This document shows positions 8,603 through 18,772 of a stretch of 42,057 nucleotides of DNA, piece after piece. Origin of the DNA: DATBRV01 sp036560145 (GTDB taxonomy: Bacteria > Myxococcota_A > UBA9160 > SMWR01); contig DATBRV010000157.1 of NCBI GenBank assembly GCA_036560145.1, forward strand, positions 1-42,057, in the 5' to 3' direction. Within the stretch, counting starts at the first letter, position 1, and each line of letters begins with the position of its first letter. The notes beneath the pieces are model-generated. The model was given only the letters and a program-made list of their open reading frames with translations. It was not told the DNA's origin and made no database searches. Made by a program: the position numbers and the translations under genes.

Positions 8603-10276
8603 CTAGGAAGATCCGAGGGCGAGCTCGTCCCGCACGCGTCCGAGCTCCGGGCTCTGCGGGAACTTCCTGAGCCCGTCGTTCAGGACCGCGATCGCCCGCT
8701 CGCGGCGGCCCGCCCGAGTCAGGGCCTCGACGAACTCCGCGGTGTAGGATGGCGGAAAGGGCGCCAGCGCGTAGGCGGCTTCGAAGCTGCTCGCGGCGAG
8801 CTCCCATTCGTCCCGGAGCACGTGCACGCGCGCCTTCTCGTACCAGGCCCGCGGATTCGGCCGCAGCGCGACGCTCCGCTCGAAGGCCCGGATCGCCGCG
8901 GGGAGGTCGCTGGTCTCCCGCGCCAGCAGGCCGAGCTCGATCCGCAGGTCATAGGCGTCGCTCGCAAACAGACCCAGATGGTCGAGCGCCCTCTCGGCTC
9001 CGGCCACCTCTTTCCGTTCCAGGGATCGTGCGAAGGCGTGCCCCTCGACCGCGTTCACGATCTGGGAGACGACGAAGACGGCCCCGGCTCCGAAGACGAG
9101 AGCGGCGAGCCAGCGGGGGCCGCCCGCGCCGATCGGGACGGCGACGCCCGGCGCTTCCCTCACGAGCACCTTCCCGACGCGATCGTCGCGCAGCCGCCAG
9201 ATGGCGCCGTCGATCACGAAGTGATGCAGGTTCACCGTCGAAGCCACCAGCAATGCGACGTCGGCCGAGTACGATAGGGACCCGATCATCAGCGGCGCGA
9301 AGACGAGCGCGGGCAGACCCCAGAGCAACTGCCCCGCCAGCATGCTCTTCCCGTAGAAGAAGCTCATCCGGGAGCCCGCGTGGGTCTTGCGATGGAAGTA
9401 GAGCGTGACCCAGACGTATTGGATGCCGTGCGCGGCGGCGATGTAGTGGAACGTGTAGACGGCGAAATCCGCGTCGAGCGGAACCAGTCCGAAGGAGAGG
9501 TTCGCCTGCCGCGCGATCGCCGGCAGACTGAACCAAACCGATTGGGTCGCCACGATCGCGAGGGCGGGCAGCAGGTCGCGGATCGATCCGCGCCGGAGGA
9601 GCGAGACGCCGGCGACGCCCAGCGTCGCCAGGTACGCGACGACCAACCCGAAGAACAGGACCGACTGGACCGGCGTCGGAATGCCGAGCGACAGCTGGGT
9701 ATAGAGCGGCCCGGTCGGCCCGCCCGAGGTCGCCTGGATGCTGGGCGCGTAGCTCGCCGACGGGTTCTCCCCGTTCAGCTGCACGATGACGATCAGGAAG
9801 GAGAGGACGAACGAGGCGCGGATCAGCCGCTTGAGGGGAGGGGGAGTCGCGATGCCGCGCCGTCCCAGGAACATCAACATCAGGCCGTAGTTCTGCCCGG
9901 AATAGTGCCAGGGACTCCACAGCAGGTAGAGCGTCACCAGCCAGGTGCCGAGCCGATGCAGCCGGAGCGAGAGCAGGAAGGCGAGCGCGAGGCCCAGCGT
10001 GGCGAGGACGGTCACGTTCCGGTACTTGACCCGGTCTTCCTTCCGCTCGTAGGCGCGCAGCAGCGTCGCTCCGTAGTGTGGGCCGCCCGCCACCACGGTG
10101 AGCAGGGGCAGGATGCTGGCGGGCAGCCACAGCGCGACGTCCGGCCCGGCGACGGCGAGGCCCGCGAAGACGATCAGGTAGGCGACGCCGCAGCCGAACA
10201 AGAGGTCGGGAATCGGACCGAAAAGCCAACGCGGAGGTCGACTTACCTCTTTGAGGGTGCGGGGGCGCGCGGCCAT
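8603..10276 (-). CDS. His-rich polytopic membrane protein with C-terminal TPR domain
   Basis: A 557-residue protein of no family I can name. Residues 15-410 hold many membrane helices with repeated histidine motifs at helix ends: GPHYG (His67), WHYSGQNYG (His124), FHYIAAAHG (His277, His283), YFHRKTH (His295, His299) and NLHHFVIDGAIW (His351, His352). Such clusters suggest metal binding, as in membrane hydroxylases and desaturases, but the spacing does not match those families. Residues 430-557 form TPR-like repeats. The first gene of the three-gene operon, it starts at an ATG with no Shine-Dalgarno and a TAGCAT element 6 nt upstream. Confidence 0.75.
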   Translation of the reverse strand: MAARPRTLKEVSRPPRWLFGPIPDLLFGCGVAYLIVFAGLAVAGPDVALWLPASILPLLTVVAGGPHYGATLLRAYERKEDRVKYRNVTVLATLGLALAFLLSLRLHRLGTWLVTLYLLWSPWHYSGQNYGLMLMFLGRRGIATPPPLKRLIRASFVLSFLIVIVQLNGENPSASYAPSIQATSGGPTGPLYTQLSLGIPTPVQSVLFFGLVVAYLATLGVAGVSLLRRGSIRDLLPALAIVATQSVWFSLPAIARQANLSFGLVPLDADFAVYTFHYIAAAHGIQYVWVTLYFHRKTHAGSRMSFFYGKSMLAGQLLWGLPALVFAPLMIGSLSYSADVALLVASTVNLHHFVIDGAIWRLRDDRVGKVLVREAPGVAVPIGAGGPRWLAALVFGAGAVFVVSQIVNAVEGHAFARSLERKEVAGAERALDHLGLFASDAYDLRIELGLLARETSDLPAAIRAFERSVALRPNPRAWYEKARVHVLRDEWELAASSFEAAYALAPFPPSYTAEFVEALTRAGRRERAIAVLNDGLRKFPQSPELGRVRDELALGSS

Positions 10277-10282
10277 GCGAGA

Positions 10283-10288
10283 ATGCTA
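10283..10288 (-). promoter_or_regulatory. Putative -10 element, leaderless start of the His-rich membrane protein
   Basis: TAGCAT on the minus strand, ending 6 nt before the ATG at 10276. No Shine-Dalgarno in the gap. It lacks the TG extension seen at other genes of the window, so the call is weaker. Confidence 0.35.
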
Positions 10289-10328
10289 CGCCAACGGCCG
10301 ACGAGGGTCGAACCAGGAAGGAGGTCGG

Positions 10329-11549
10329 ATGAGCGTCGCGACGATTCTCGGCGGTTATCAGTCGGACTTCGCGCGGAATCTCGCGCGCGAGGGGCGCGAC
10401 ATGGCCGATCTCGTGAAGGAGATCGTGACGAACACGCTCTCGCGAGCGGTCGTCGCGCCGGAGCAGATCCAGAGCATCCACGTCGGCAATGCATTCGGCC
10501 AGCTCTATACGGGGCAGGGACACCTGGGCGCGATGCCGGCGACGGTCGTGCCGGAGCTCTGGGGGACGCCCGCGATGCGCCACGAGGCGGCGTGCGCCTC
10601 CGGATCGATCGCGACGCTGAGCGCGATGGCCGAGATCGAAGCCGGGCGGTACGACTGCGTGCTGGTGATCGGCGTCGAGCAGGAGAAGACGATGCCGGGC
10701 GCCGAGGCCGCGCGCGTCCAGGCGGCGGCCGCGTTCGTCGGCGTCGAGACGGACGGCGCGGATGCGATCTGGCCGTCGATGTTCGAGCAGGTCGCGGCCG
10801 AATACGACCGGCGCTTCGGTCTCGACGCGGCCCATCTGCGCGCGATCGGCGAGCTCAACCTCGGCAACGCGAAGGCGAACCCGAACGCGCAGACGCGCGG
10901 CTGGAAGCTCGGCGCGGGCAGCTGCGACGCGAACGACGAAGCGAATCCGGTCGTCTCCGGCCGGCTGCGGCGGAACGATTGCTGCCAGATCACCGACGGC
11001 GGTGCGGGCATCGTGCTGGTCTCCGAGCGGTGGCTGCGCGAGCACGGTCGCGAGGGCCAGGGCAGCCGGATCGCCGGTTGGGGACATCAAACAGTTGGGC
11101 TTCCGATCGCTCCCAAGCTCACGCGCAGCCGGGGACAGGATTTCGTGATGCCCCACGTGCGCAAGGCGATCACCGACGCCTGGTCGCGCGCCGGGATCGC
11201 GGGCGCCGACGATCTCGACCTGATCGAGACGCACGACTGCATGACCCCCTCCGAGTACATGGCGATCGATCACTTCGGCATCACGCCTCCCGGCAAGAGC
11301 TGGCAGGCGATCGAGAGCGGCGAGCTGGCCCGCGGCGGCCGGATCCCGATCAATCCGAGCGGCGGCTTGATCGGCGGCGGGCATCCCGTCGGCGCCACCG
11401 GCGTGCGCATGCTCGTCGACGCGGCGAACCAGGTGACCGGCGAGGCGGGCGAGATGCAGGTCGAAGGCGCGAAGCGGGCGGCGACGCTGAACATCGGCGG
11501 AAGCACCGCGACCACGGTCAGCTTCATCGTCGAGCGGCACGGCGTCTGA
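10329..11549 (+). CDS. Thiolase family protein (acetyl-CoA acetyltransferase-like)
   Basis: A 406-residue thiolase. The acylated nucleophile is Cys89 in HEAACASGS; ETHDC and the C-terminal GHPVGATGVRM supply the usual His and Gly-rich active-site loops. C-terminal NIGGSTAT replaces the second Cys motif (CxG) of biosynthetic thiolases, which places it with the SCP2/SCP-x-like thiolases and lipid-transfer-associated enzymes rather than PhaA/AtoB. It may cleave 3-ketoacyl-CoA from branched or steroid-like acyl chains, but the substrate is unknown. The start is supported by AAGGAGG just upstream. The next gene starts 5 nt after its stop. Confidence 0.87.
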   Translation: MSVATILGGYQSDFARNLAREGRDMADLVKEIVTNTLSRAVVAPEQIQSIHVGNAFGQLYTGQGHLGAMPATVVPELWGTPAMRHEAACASGSIATLSAMAEIEAGRYDCVLVIGVEQEKTMPGAEAARVQAAAAFVGVETDGADAIWPSMFEQVAAEYDRRFGLDAAHLRAIGELNLGNAKANPNAQTRGWKLGAGSCDANDEANPVVSGRLRRNDCCQITDGGAGIVLVSERWLREHGREGQGSRIAGWGHQTVGLPIAPKLTRSRGQDFVMPHVRKAITDAWSRAGIAGADDLDLIETHDCMTPSEYMAIDHFGITPPGKSWQAIESGELARGGRIPINPSGGLIGGGHPVGATGVRMLVDAANQVTGEAGEMQVEGAKRAATLNIGGSTATTVSFIVERHGV

Positions 11550-11554
11550 TCCGC

Positions 11555-12649
11555 ATGCAGGGCCCGTCCGCCTCGCGCCGTCGCGAAACCGTCGTCGCGC
11601 ACCTGCCCGACGGGCTGCGCCACAGCGACCTCACGGAGCTCGTCCCCTACGATCCGGCGCTGGTGGTCCGGAGCGAGGGCGACTGCTTCGTCGCCGAGGT
11701 CGGACCGTTCGATCCGTCCGATGCGCGGGTGCGGAACCACTTCCACGTGGGCGGGAAGCTGGTCCAGCTCCGCGCCGGCGATCGGATTCCCCTCGCCCTC
11801 GCCTATCGCCGCAGCATGATGGAGTTCGCGAGCCGGACGTCCGCGTACGCGGTCGCCGCCGGCGACACCGTGTGGATCCTCGGCGGAGACGGCTATGCGG
11901 GCTCCTTCGAGTGCGCGGAGCCGGACTACGGGACGCCCGTCTCCGCGCGGGTGTTGGGCGGAGTTCCCGGCCGAGACCAGGACCGGGCGCTCAACCTGGG
12001 CGACTTCGTGGCCCCCGAGCCGGAGACGGAGCCGCCTGCCGCCGGCGGCGCCCTGGTGGTGGCCGTGGTCGGCGCGAGGATGGATTGCGGGAAGTCGACC
12101 GCCATCCGGCGGATCAACGCCGGGCTGCGCAGGCGGGGCCGCCGGGTCGGCGCGGGGAAGCTGACGGGATTCGGCTGTCGCTACGAAGTGACCGAGCTGG
12201 GGGCCGATTTCTGCCTCGACTTCACCGATTACGGACTGCCTTCGACCTGCGGCGAGGATGCGGAGCGGGTGCGACGGACCGCGCGGCGGATCCTCGCCGG
12301 GCTCTGCCGCGCAGCGCCGGAGGTCGTGGTCCTCGAGCTCGGCGAAGCCCTGATCGGTCCCTACCGCGTCGACGAGGTGTTGCAGGATCTCCGCCGCCAG
12401 ATCGACGTGCTGGTCTTCGTCGCCTTCGACCTGTGCGGGGTGGAGGGCGGGGTGCACCGGCTCGCCGAGCTCGGGCTCCGGCCCGACTTCGTGACGGGAC
12501 CGGTCGCGAACACCCCCGTCGCAGCCGGCCTGGTCGAGCGCCGCCACGGCATCCCGGCCGAGTCGAACCGCGGCGAGATGCCGCGGCTCGTCGCCGCTCT
12601 CGAGCAGAGGCTGAGCGTCCGGCCCCGCCGCCTGCCGGCGAGCGATTGA
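11555..12649 (+). CDS. P-loop NTPase of unknown function (DUF1611/MobB-like)
   Basis: A 364-residue protein. The C-terminal domain begins with a Walker A loop, GARMDCGKST (173-182), followed by a helix and the RVGAGKLTGFG strand seen in MobB/dethiobiotin-synthase-like and DUF1611 NTPases. A later VVVLELGEALIGPY probably supplies the Walker B-like strand, and VTGPVANTP a base-recognition loop. The N-terminal 160 residues are a small beta-rich domain with RNHFHVGGKLVQL and no family I recognise. It begins 5 nt after the thiolase gene and overlaps or closely abuts the PP-loop gene downstream. No substrate can be named. Confidence 0.7.
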   Translation: MQGPSASRRRETVVAHLPDGLRHSDLTELVPYDPALVVRSEGDCFVAEVGPFDPSDARVRNHFHVGGKLVQLRAGDRIPLALAYRRSMMEFASRTSAYAVAAGDTVWILGGDGYAGSFECAEPDYGTPVSARVLGGVPGRDQDRALNLGDFVAPEPETEPPAAGGALVVAVVGARMDCGKSTAIRRINAGLRRRGRRVGAGKLTGFGCRYEVTELGADFCLDFTDYGLPSTCGEDAERVRRTARRILAGLCRAAPEVVVLELGEALIGPYRVDEVLQDLRRQIDVLVFVAFDLCGVEGGVHRLAELGLRPDFVTGPVANTPVAAGLVERRHGIPAESNRGEMPRLVAALEQRLSVRPRRLPASD

Positions 12650-12657
12650 AGCCCCCT

Positions 12658-14018
12658 GTGGCTGCTTCCGACCCGCTCCCGCATCTCCGGCGCTGGGCCG
12701 AATCGGTGGCCGCCAACGGGGGGATCGCCGGCTTCGCCCTTCCCGGCGACGAGCGGCGCACGCTCACCGCGCGCATGCAGAAGATTCGCCAGGGACCCGC
12801 TCGCGTGCGCTACGAGATCCGCCTTCACTCGAACGTGCAGGATGCGGAGACGACCGTCTACTTCGACGTCGAGAGCCCGTTTGCGCTGGAGACGCCGGCG
12901 CGGGCGGATGCGGCGCTGCTCGTCGCGCTCTTCCCCGCGCTACACCACGGCGGGACGCTGCGGGTCGAAGGGACGGTCTCCCCGCTGCTGCTCCGGAACC
13001 TGCTCGACCTCCAGGCGATCTGGTTTCGCGCGCGCCCCGACCGCTACCGCCCCTTCCGCGTGGACGTGGACGCCCTCTCGGACGCCGTCCCCGCCAGCGC
13101 CTCGGACCGCGCGATCCTGCCGCTCAGCGGCGGGCTCGACTCGCTGCTCGCGCTCTGCCAGCACTCCGACCCGAAGCGCCCGCTCGGCCCCGCGGCGGCG
13201 GAGCTGGGCGCCTGCCTGTTCCTTCCCGGGTTCACGCCGCCGCTCCAGCGCCGCGCGGATTTTCCGCTCGCGATCGACACCGTGCGGCGCACCGCGGCGA
13301 TGCGAGGCCTGCCGCTGGTCGTGGCGGAGACGAACTTCGGCGAGGTGGTGCACTGGCGCGACGACTCGCACGGCGCCCTGCTCGCGGCGGGCTTGACGCT
13401 GCTCTCCCCCCACTTCCGCCACGGGATCATCGCCAGCTCGATGCCGCATGTCTTCCCGAGCTTCCCGGTCTGGGGCAGCGCGGCGGCCAGCGACCCCTTC
13501 CTTTCCTCGGACGGCTTCGAGATCCGCGACCACGGCGCCGACGTGGATCGCTGCGTCAAGGCGGCCGCCATCGCCCGCCATCCGGAGATGCTCGGCCGCC
13601 TGGTCGTCTGCTTCCAGGTGCCGGGGATGACCGGCAACTGCGGGCGCTGCGAGAAATGCATCCGCACCATGCTCTCGTTCCTGGCGGCCGGGGTCGAGAT
13701 TCCGAAGCTCGCGTTCCCGAGCGGGCTCGATCCGAAGAGGGTCCCGAAGAAGCTGCGGGGCAAGCTCGAGTACGCGCGGCCGACGCTCGAGCTCGCGGAA
13801 GCGTCCGGGATCGAGCATCCCGCGCTCCGGAGCTTGCGGCGCGCCTATCGGCGCCACCTGGCGAAATACCGCCTGCGCAGCGCGATCACGCGCGCGCTTC
13901 CCTGGGTCGATCTGCTGGAGCCCGACGGCTTCCCGCCGCAGTGGCTGATCCCGCGGCGGGCGCGCGCCGCGGCGCGACGCGACCGGGGACTCTCCTGGCG
14001 CGCGCCGAGGCGATCGCG

Positions 14019-14022
<4 letters not shown>
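12658..14022 (+). CDS. PP-loop ATP-pyrophosphatase (QueC/asparagine-synthase-like)
   Basis: A 454-residue protein. The PP-loop SGGLDS (157-162) marks an adenylating enzyme of the N-type ATP-pyrophosphatase superfamily (QueC, ThiI, AsnB, TilS). A C-terminal cluster NCGRCEKC (Cys328, Cys331, Cys334) resembles the zinc site of QueC-like enzymes, but the N-terminal 140 residues are unrelated to QueC and no 7-deazaguanine genes are nearby. The start is uncertain: GTG at 12658, or TTG at 12646 that overlaps the upstream stop as TTGA. Translational coupling with the preceding P-loop NTPase is likely either way. Its TAG stop shares the tetranucleotide CTAG with the convergent argD stop. Confidence 0.75.
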
Positions 14023-15206
<1,184 letters not shown>

Positions 15207-15281
15207 CAGGGCTCCCTCGGAATCGGGGGCTGAGGTTCGAGGCTCGGGGCGCTACCGTCAAGCCGTCCCCGTCGAGGCCCC

Positions 15282-15650
15282 ATGCCGGACGTGATCCTCC
15301 TCGAAGGCATCCAGATCCCCGCCGCCCTCGGCGTGACGGCGGCCGAGCGCCGCGTCCGGCGCCCCGTTCTGCTCGATCTCGAGGTCGAGCGCGATCTGCG
15401 CGCGGCCGGCCGCAGCGATCGGATCCGCAGCACGCTCCATTACAAGCGGATCTTCGAGGTGGTCGAGGACGTGGCGGCGAACCAGGAGCACCGGCTGGTG
15501 GAGGCGCTCGGCGACCGCATCGCGCGTGCGGTGCTCGCGAAGTTCGATGCCGACCGGGTCACCGTCACGGTGCGCAAACCCACCCCGATCGCCGGCGTGC
15601 TGCGCTACGCGGGCGTCCGCGTGACGCGCAGCCGCGAAGACATCGGCTGA
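15282..15650 (+). CDS. folB: Dihydroneopterin aldolase
   Basis: A 122-residue FolB-type protein of the tunnelling (T-)fold, the family's normal size. It would cleave 7,8-dihydroneopterin to 6-hydroxymethyl-dihydropterin in folate synthesis. Typical marks: ILLEGIQIPAALGVTAAER at the N terminus, the LHYKRIFEVVEDV segment holding the conserved Tyr, RLVEALGDRIA, and VTVTVRKPTPI near the end with the catalytic-type Lys. Divergent from argD; GAGG at 15274-15277 precedes the ATG, and a TACCGT -10-like element lies at 15253-15258. No other folate gene in the window. Confidence 0.88.
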   Translation: MPDVILLEGIQIPAALGVTAAERRVRRPVLLDLEVERDLRAAGRSDRIRSTLHYKRIFEVVEDVAANQEHRLVEALGDRIARAVLAKFDADRVTVTVRKPTPIAGVLRYAGVRVTRSREDIG

Positions 15651-15698
15651 CGGGCGTACGCTATCCTGCCTGATTCGCGCCCTGCCCGAGGAGCCTCC

Positions 15699-17465
15699 AT
15701 GGACCGCGACGATCCGACCGCCCCGGTCGTATCCCTCGCCGCCGGCGAGCTCGCCAGGATGTCGAAGAACGAGCGGCTCAAGACCGCGAGCCAGGGCTTG
15801 TTCTTCGTGGCGGGGCCGAAGGGAGAGGTCCACGCCTTCGGCTCCGAGATCGACGCGCTCAGCCGGGGCGAGGCCGAGACGCTCTCGAACGAGGCCAAGG
15901 AGCTCTCCAAATTTTTTGGCATCTACAAGCAGCAGGAGCGCGGCGAGCGCGGCAAGAAGACCGACGACTACTCCTTCATGGTGCGCATCAAGGCGCCCGC
16001 CGGCGGCGACTTCAGCCCCGAGCAGTGGGCCGCGCTCGACGATGCCGCGGATCAGTTCGCCGACGGCACGCTGCGGATCACGTCGCGCCAGGGGATCCAG
16101 TACCACCACGTCTACGGGCCCAAGCTCGCCCCGCTGGTGCGCTTCCTCAACCGCCACTACCGGGACGCGGCCACGCTGGGCGCCTGCGGCGACGTGAACC
16201 GCAACGTGATGTGCTCGCCGATCGAGGGGCTGGATCCCGCGCACGCCACGGGCGGCGCGCAGCTCGCACACCAGATCGCCGAGGAGCTCGCGCCGCGGTC
16301 GAGCGCCTACTTCCAGGTGTTCCTGTCCGATCAGGAGGGGCGCAACCTGGCGCCCATGAACTCCGACGAGCCTTTGTATGGCGCGCACTATCTGCCGCGG
16401 AAGTTCAAGATCGGGATCACCCACCCGGGCGACAACTCGATCGACGCGCTGACCCAGGACGTCGCCTTCGTGCCGGTCGCGAGCAATGGCCGCGCCGACG
16501 GCAGCCTCTGGGATCTCTACAGCGGCGGCGGGCTCGGCATGACGCACAACAACCCGCGCACCGCGCCGCTGCTCGCGCTCCATCTGGGCCGGATCCGCCG
16601 CGATCAGGTGATCCCGGCGGCGCGCGCGATCGCGATCCTCCAGAAGGAGCACGGCGAGCGGAAGGACCGCAAGCAGGCGCGCTGGAAATACACGATCCGA
16701 AGGCTCGGCGTCGCGGCCGTGCGCGAGGAGCTGAAGTCCCGCTTCCACATCGAGCTGGAGAACGCGCCGCCGGCGGCGCTTCCGCCCATGCAGCTGCACC
16801 TGGGCTGGCACGCCCAGCAGGGCGGCAGGAGCTTCTACGGGATCTCCGTCGAGAACGGGCGCCTCACCCCCGCGCTGCGGCGCGCCGTGCGCAAGGCCGT
16901 GGAGACGCTGGGGCTGCGCGTCCGCCTCACGGCCCAGCAGGATCTGCTGCTGACCGGCGTCTCCGATCGCGCAGCGCTCGAGAAGATCCTCGACGCCGGC
17001 GGCGTGGCGCGTCCCGAATCGGTGTCCCTGGTGCGGCGCAACGCGATGGCCTGCCCGGCCAAGCCCACCTGCGGCCTCGCGATGACCGAGGCGGAACGGA
17101 TCCTGCCCAGCTGGATCGACGGCATCGAAGCGGCGGGGCTGGGCGGCGTCGACGTGGTGATCCGCATGACGGGCTGCCCCAACAACTGCGCCCGGCCGCC
17201 GACCGCGGAGATCGGGATCTTCGGCTACGGCAAGAACGATCACGTGGTGCTGGTGGGCGGCTCGCGCGAGGGAACGCGGATCGCGCACGAGCTCTTCCCG
17301 CGCGTTCCGGGCGAGCGAATGCTCGAGGCGCTGGTCGGCCTGCTGCGGGCGATCCGCACCCGCAATCCGGAGGGCCTGCCGGCGGGGGAGTTCCTGCACC
17401 GGACGAAGCCCGAGCAGCTGCGGGAGTGGGTGGGCCTGCGCGACACCGACCCGGGCGCTGGCTAG
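15699..17465 (+). CDS. cysI: Assimilatory sulfite reductase, siroheme [4Fe-4S] subunit
   Basis: A 588-residue enzyme with the two-fold repeated ferredoxin-like and siroheme domains of assimilatory sulfite reductases. Cluster/siroheme ligands are clear: Cys452 and Cys458 in ACPAKPTCG, and Cys493 and Cys497 in TGCPNNC. Substrate-side motifs TLRITSRQGIQYHHV and GDVNRNVMCSP are intact. It reduces sulfite to sulfide with six electrons. No CysJ flavoprotein gene is nearby, so ferredoxin may be the donor, as in actinobacterial and cyanobacterial enzymes. GAGGAG lies five bases before the ATG, and a TATCCT -10-like element at 15662-15667. The siroheme chelatase it needs may be the CbiX/SirB gene at 36.2 kb. 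Confidence 0.9.
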   Translation: MDRDDPTAPVVSLAAGELARMSKNERLKTASQGLFFVAGPKGEVHAFGSEIDALSRGEAETLSNEAKELSKFFGIYKQQERGERGKKTDDYSFMVRIKAPAGGDFSPEQWAALDDAADQFADGTLRITSRQGIQYHHVYGPKLAPLVRFLNRHYRDAATLGACGDVNRNVMCSPIEGLDPAHATGGAQLAHQIAEELAPRSSAYFQVFLSDQEGRNLAPMNSDEPLYGAHYLPRKFKIGITHPGDNSIDALTQDVAFVPVASNGRADGSLWDLYSGGGLGMTHNNPRTAPLLALHLGRIRRDQVIPAARAIAILQKEHGERKDRKQARWKYTIRRLGVAAVREELKSRFHIELENAPPAALPPMQLHLGWHAQQGGRSFYGISVENGRLTPALRRAVRKAVETLGLRVRLTAQQDLLLTGVSDRAALEKILDAGGVARPESVSLVRRNAMACPAKPTCGLAMTEAERILPSWIDGIEAAGLGGVDVVIRMTGCPNNCARPPTAEIGIFGYGKNDHVVLVGGSREGTRIAHELFPRVPGERMLEALVGLLRAIRTRNPEGLPAGEFLHRTKPEQLREWVGLRDTDPGAG

Positions 17466-17480
17466 GAGGCGGCAGCCTCC
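17465..17480 (+). repeat. Short hairpin after cysI
   Basis: GGAGGC, a GGCA loop and GCCTCC form a perfect 6-bp stem directly on the cysI stop codon. There is no following T tract. It could be a weak terminator or a structured cofG leader; TATATT at 17485-17490 follows but has no -35. Confidence 0.3.
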
Positions 17481-17536
17481 GTGGTATATTGCCCCAGCGC
17501 GTCCCCGCCCGGCGATGATCGATCGCCCAGAGGATC

Positions 17537-18772
17537 GTGTTGAGCCTGTCTCCCCCCCATTCGACGCTCACGCGGCGCGAGGCCGAGCGCCTGGTCGCCC
17601 AGGCGGTCGACGCGGGTCGGCTCGAGCGCACGCCGGCGGACCAGCTCGCTGCCAGCCTGGGCGACGAGACTGTGCGCGAGGCCGTGCTGGAAGGCGCCTG
17701 CGAGAGCAAGCGGCGCGGCAAGGGAGATCTCGTCAGCTTCTCGCGGAACATCTTCATCCCGCTCACCAACCTGTGCCGCGACCGCTGCGACTACTGCACC
17801 TTCGCCAAGCTCCCGGATGCGCCGGACGCCAGGACCTACACGCTGGACGAAGTCGCCGAGGTGACGCGCGGCGGTGTCCGCGCCGGCTGCATCGAGGCGC
17901 TCTTCTGCCTGGGCGACAAACCCGAGATCGCCTACCGCGCGCACCGGGAATGGCTCGCGCAGCGCGGGCTGCGCACCACCGCCGAGTACCTGGTGCAGGC
18001 CTGCGAGGTCGCCTTCGAGATCGGCATGCTGCCCCACACCAACGCCGGGATCCTGCGGCGGGAGGAGATGGAGCGGCTGAAGCGCGTGAACGCCTCCATG
18101 GGGCTGATGCTGGAGTCGACCAGCCCGCGCCTGCGCGAGCGCGGCGGTGCGCACTTCTGGGCCCCCGACAAGGAACCCGCCGTGCGCATCCGCATGCACG
18201 AGGAGGCCGGCGAGCTCGGGATCCCCTTCACGAGCGGGATCCTGCTCGGGATCGGCGAGAACCCCGCCGAGCGCGTCGATACCCTGCTCGTGATCCGCGA
18301 TCTCGCCGATCGGCTGGGGCACATCCAGGAAGTGATCGTCCAGCCGTTCCATCCGAAGCAGGGCACCCGCATGCGCGACGTGGCGCCGCTGGGCGACGCC
18401 GAGGTCGCCGCCTGGGTGGCGATGGCGCGCCTGCTGCTGGGCCCCGCGATGAACGTGCAGGCGCCGCCGAACCTGGCCCCCGAGGCGCTCGAGCTGCTGC
18501 TGCGCTCGGGCCTCAACGATTGGGGCGGCGTCTCGCCGCTGACGGTCGACTTCATCAATCCCGAGGCGCCCTGGCCGACGCTGCGCGAGCTGGCGCGGCG
18601 CACGGCGGCGGCCGGGCAACGGCTGGTGGAGCGGTTGCCCGTCTATCCCGAGCATCTGCTCGGCCGGCCGGACCTCTTCGAGCCGGCCGTGCGCGAAGCC
18701 GCGCTCAAAAGGACTGACGGCGCCGGCTGGGTTCGACCCAGCCGCCCGGATTCGCAGGTGGAGGCAGCATGA
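17537..18772 (+). CDS. cofG: FO synthase subunit CofG (radical SAM)
   Basis: A 411-residue radical SAM enzyme. The cluster motif CRDRCDYC gives Cys80, Cys84 and Cys87, followed by TFAKLPDAPDARTYTLDEV, characteristic of CofG (7,8-didemethyl-8-hydroxy-5-deazariboflavin synthase, second half-reaction). It closes the deazaflavin ring on the adduct made by CofH. GPAMNVQAPPNL and LNDWGGVSPLTVDFINPEAPWP are further CofG signatures. The GTG start at 17537 has AGAGGA just upstream. It overlaps cofH by 4 nt (ATGA), so the two halves that actinobacteria fuse into FbiC are here separate but coupled. Confidence 0.93.
   Translation: MLSLSPPHSTLTRREAERLVAQAVDAGRLERTPADQLAASLGDETVREAVLEGACESKRRGKGDLVSFSRNIFIPLTNLCRDRCDYCTFAKLPDAPDARTYTLDEVAEVTRGGVRAGCIEALFCLGDKPEIAYRAHREWLAQRGLRTTAEYLVQACEVAFEIGMLPHTNAGILRREEMERLKRVNASMGLMLESTSPRLRERGGAHFWAPDKEPAVRIRMHEEAGELGIPFTSGILLGIGENPAERVDTLLVIRDLADRLGHIQEVIVQPFHPKQGTRMRDVAPLGDAEVAAWVAMARLLLGPAMNVQAPPNLAPEALELLLRSGLNDWGGVSPLTVDFINPEAPWPTLRELARRTAAAGQRLVERLPVYPEHLLGRPDLFEPAVREAALKRTDGAGWVRPSRPDSQVEAA

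Noticed and set aside
6096..8606. 836-codon open frame opposite the protease-TPR-vWA gene
   Set aside because: Low-complexity Arg/Glu/His composition and no domain; a shadow of the real gene.
8949..11540. Long minus-strand frame running through the thiolase gene and part of the membrane-protein gene
   Set aside because: It crosses two real genes on different strands and reads as Arg-rich noise.
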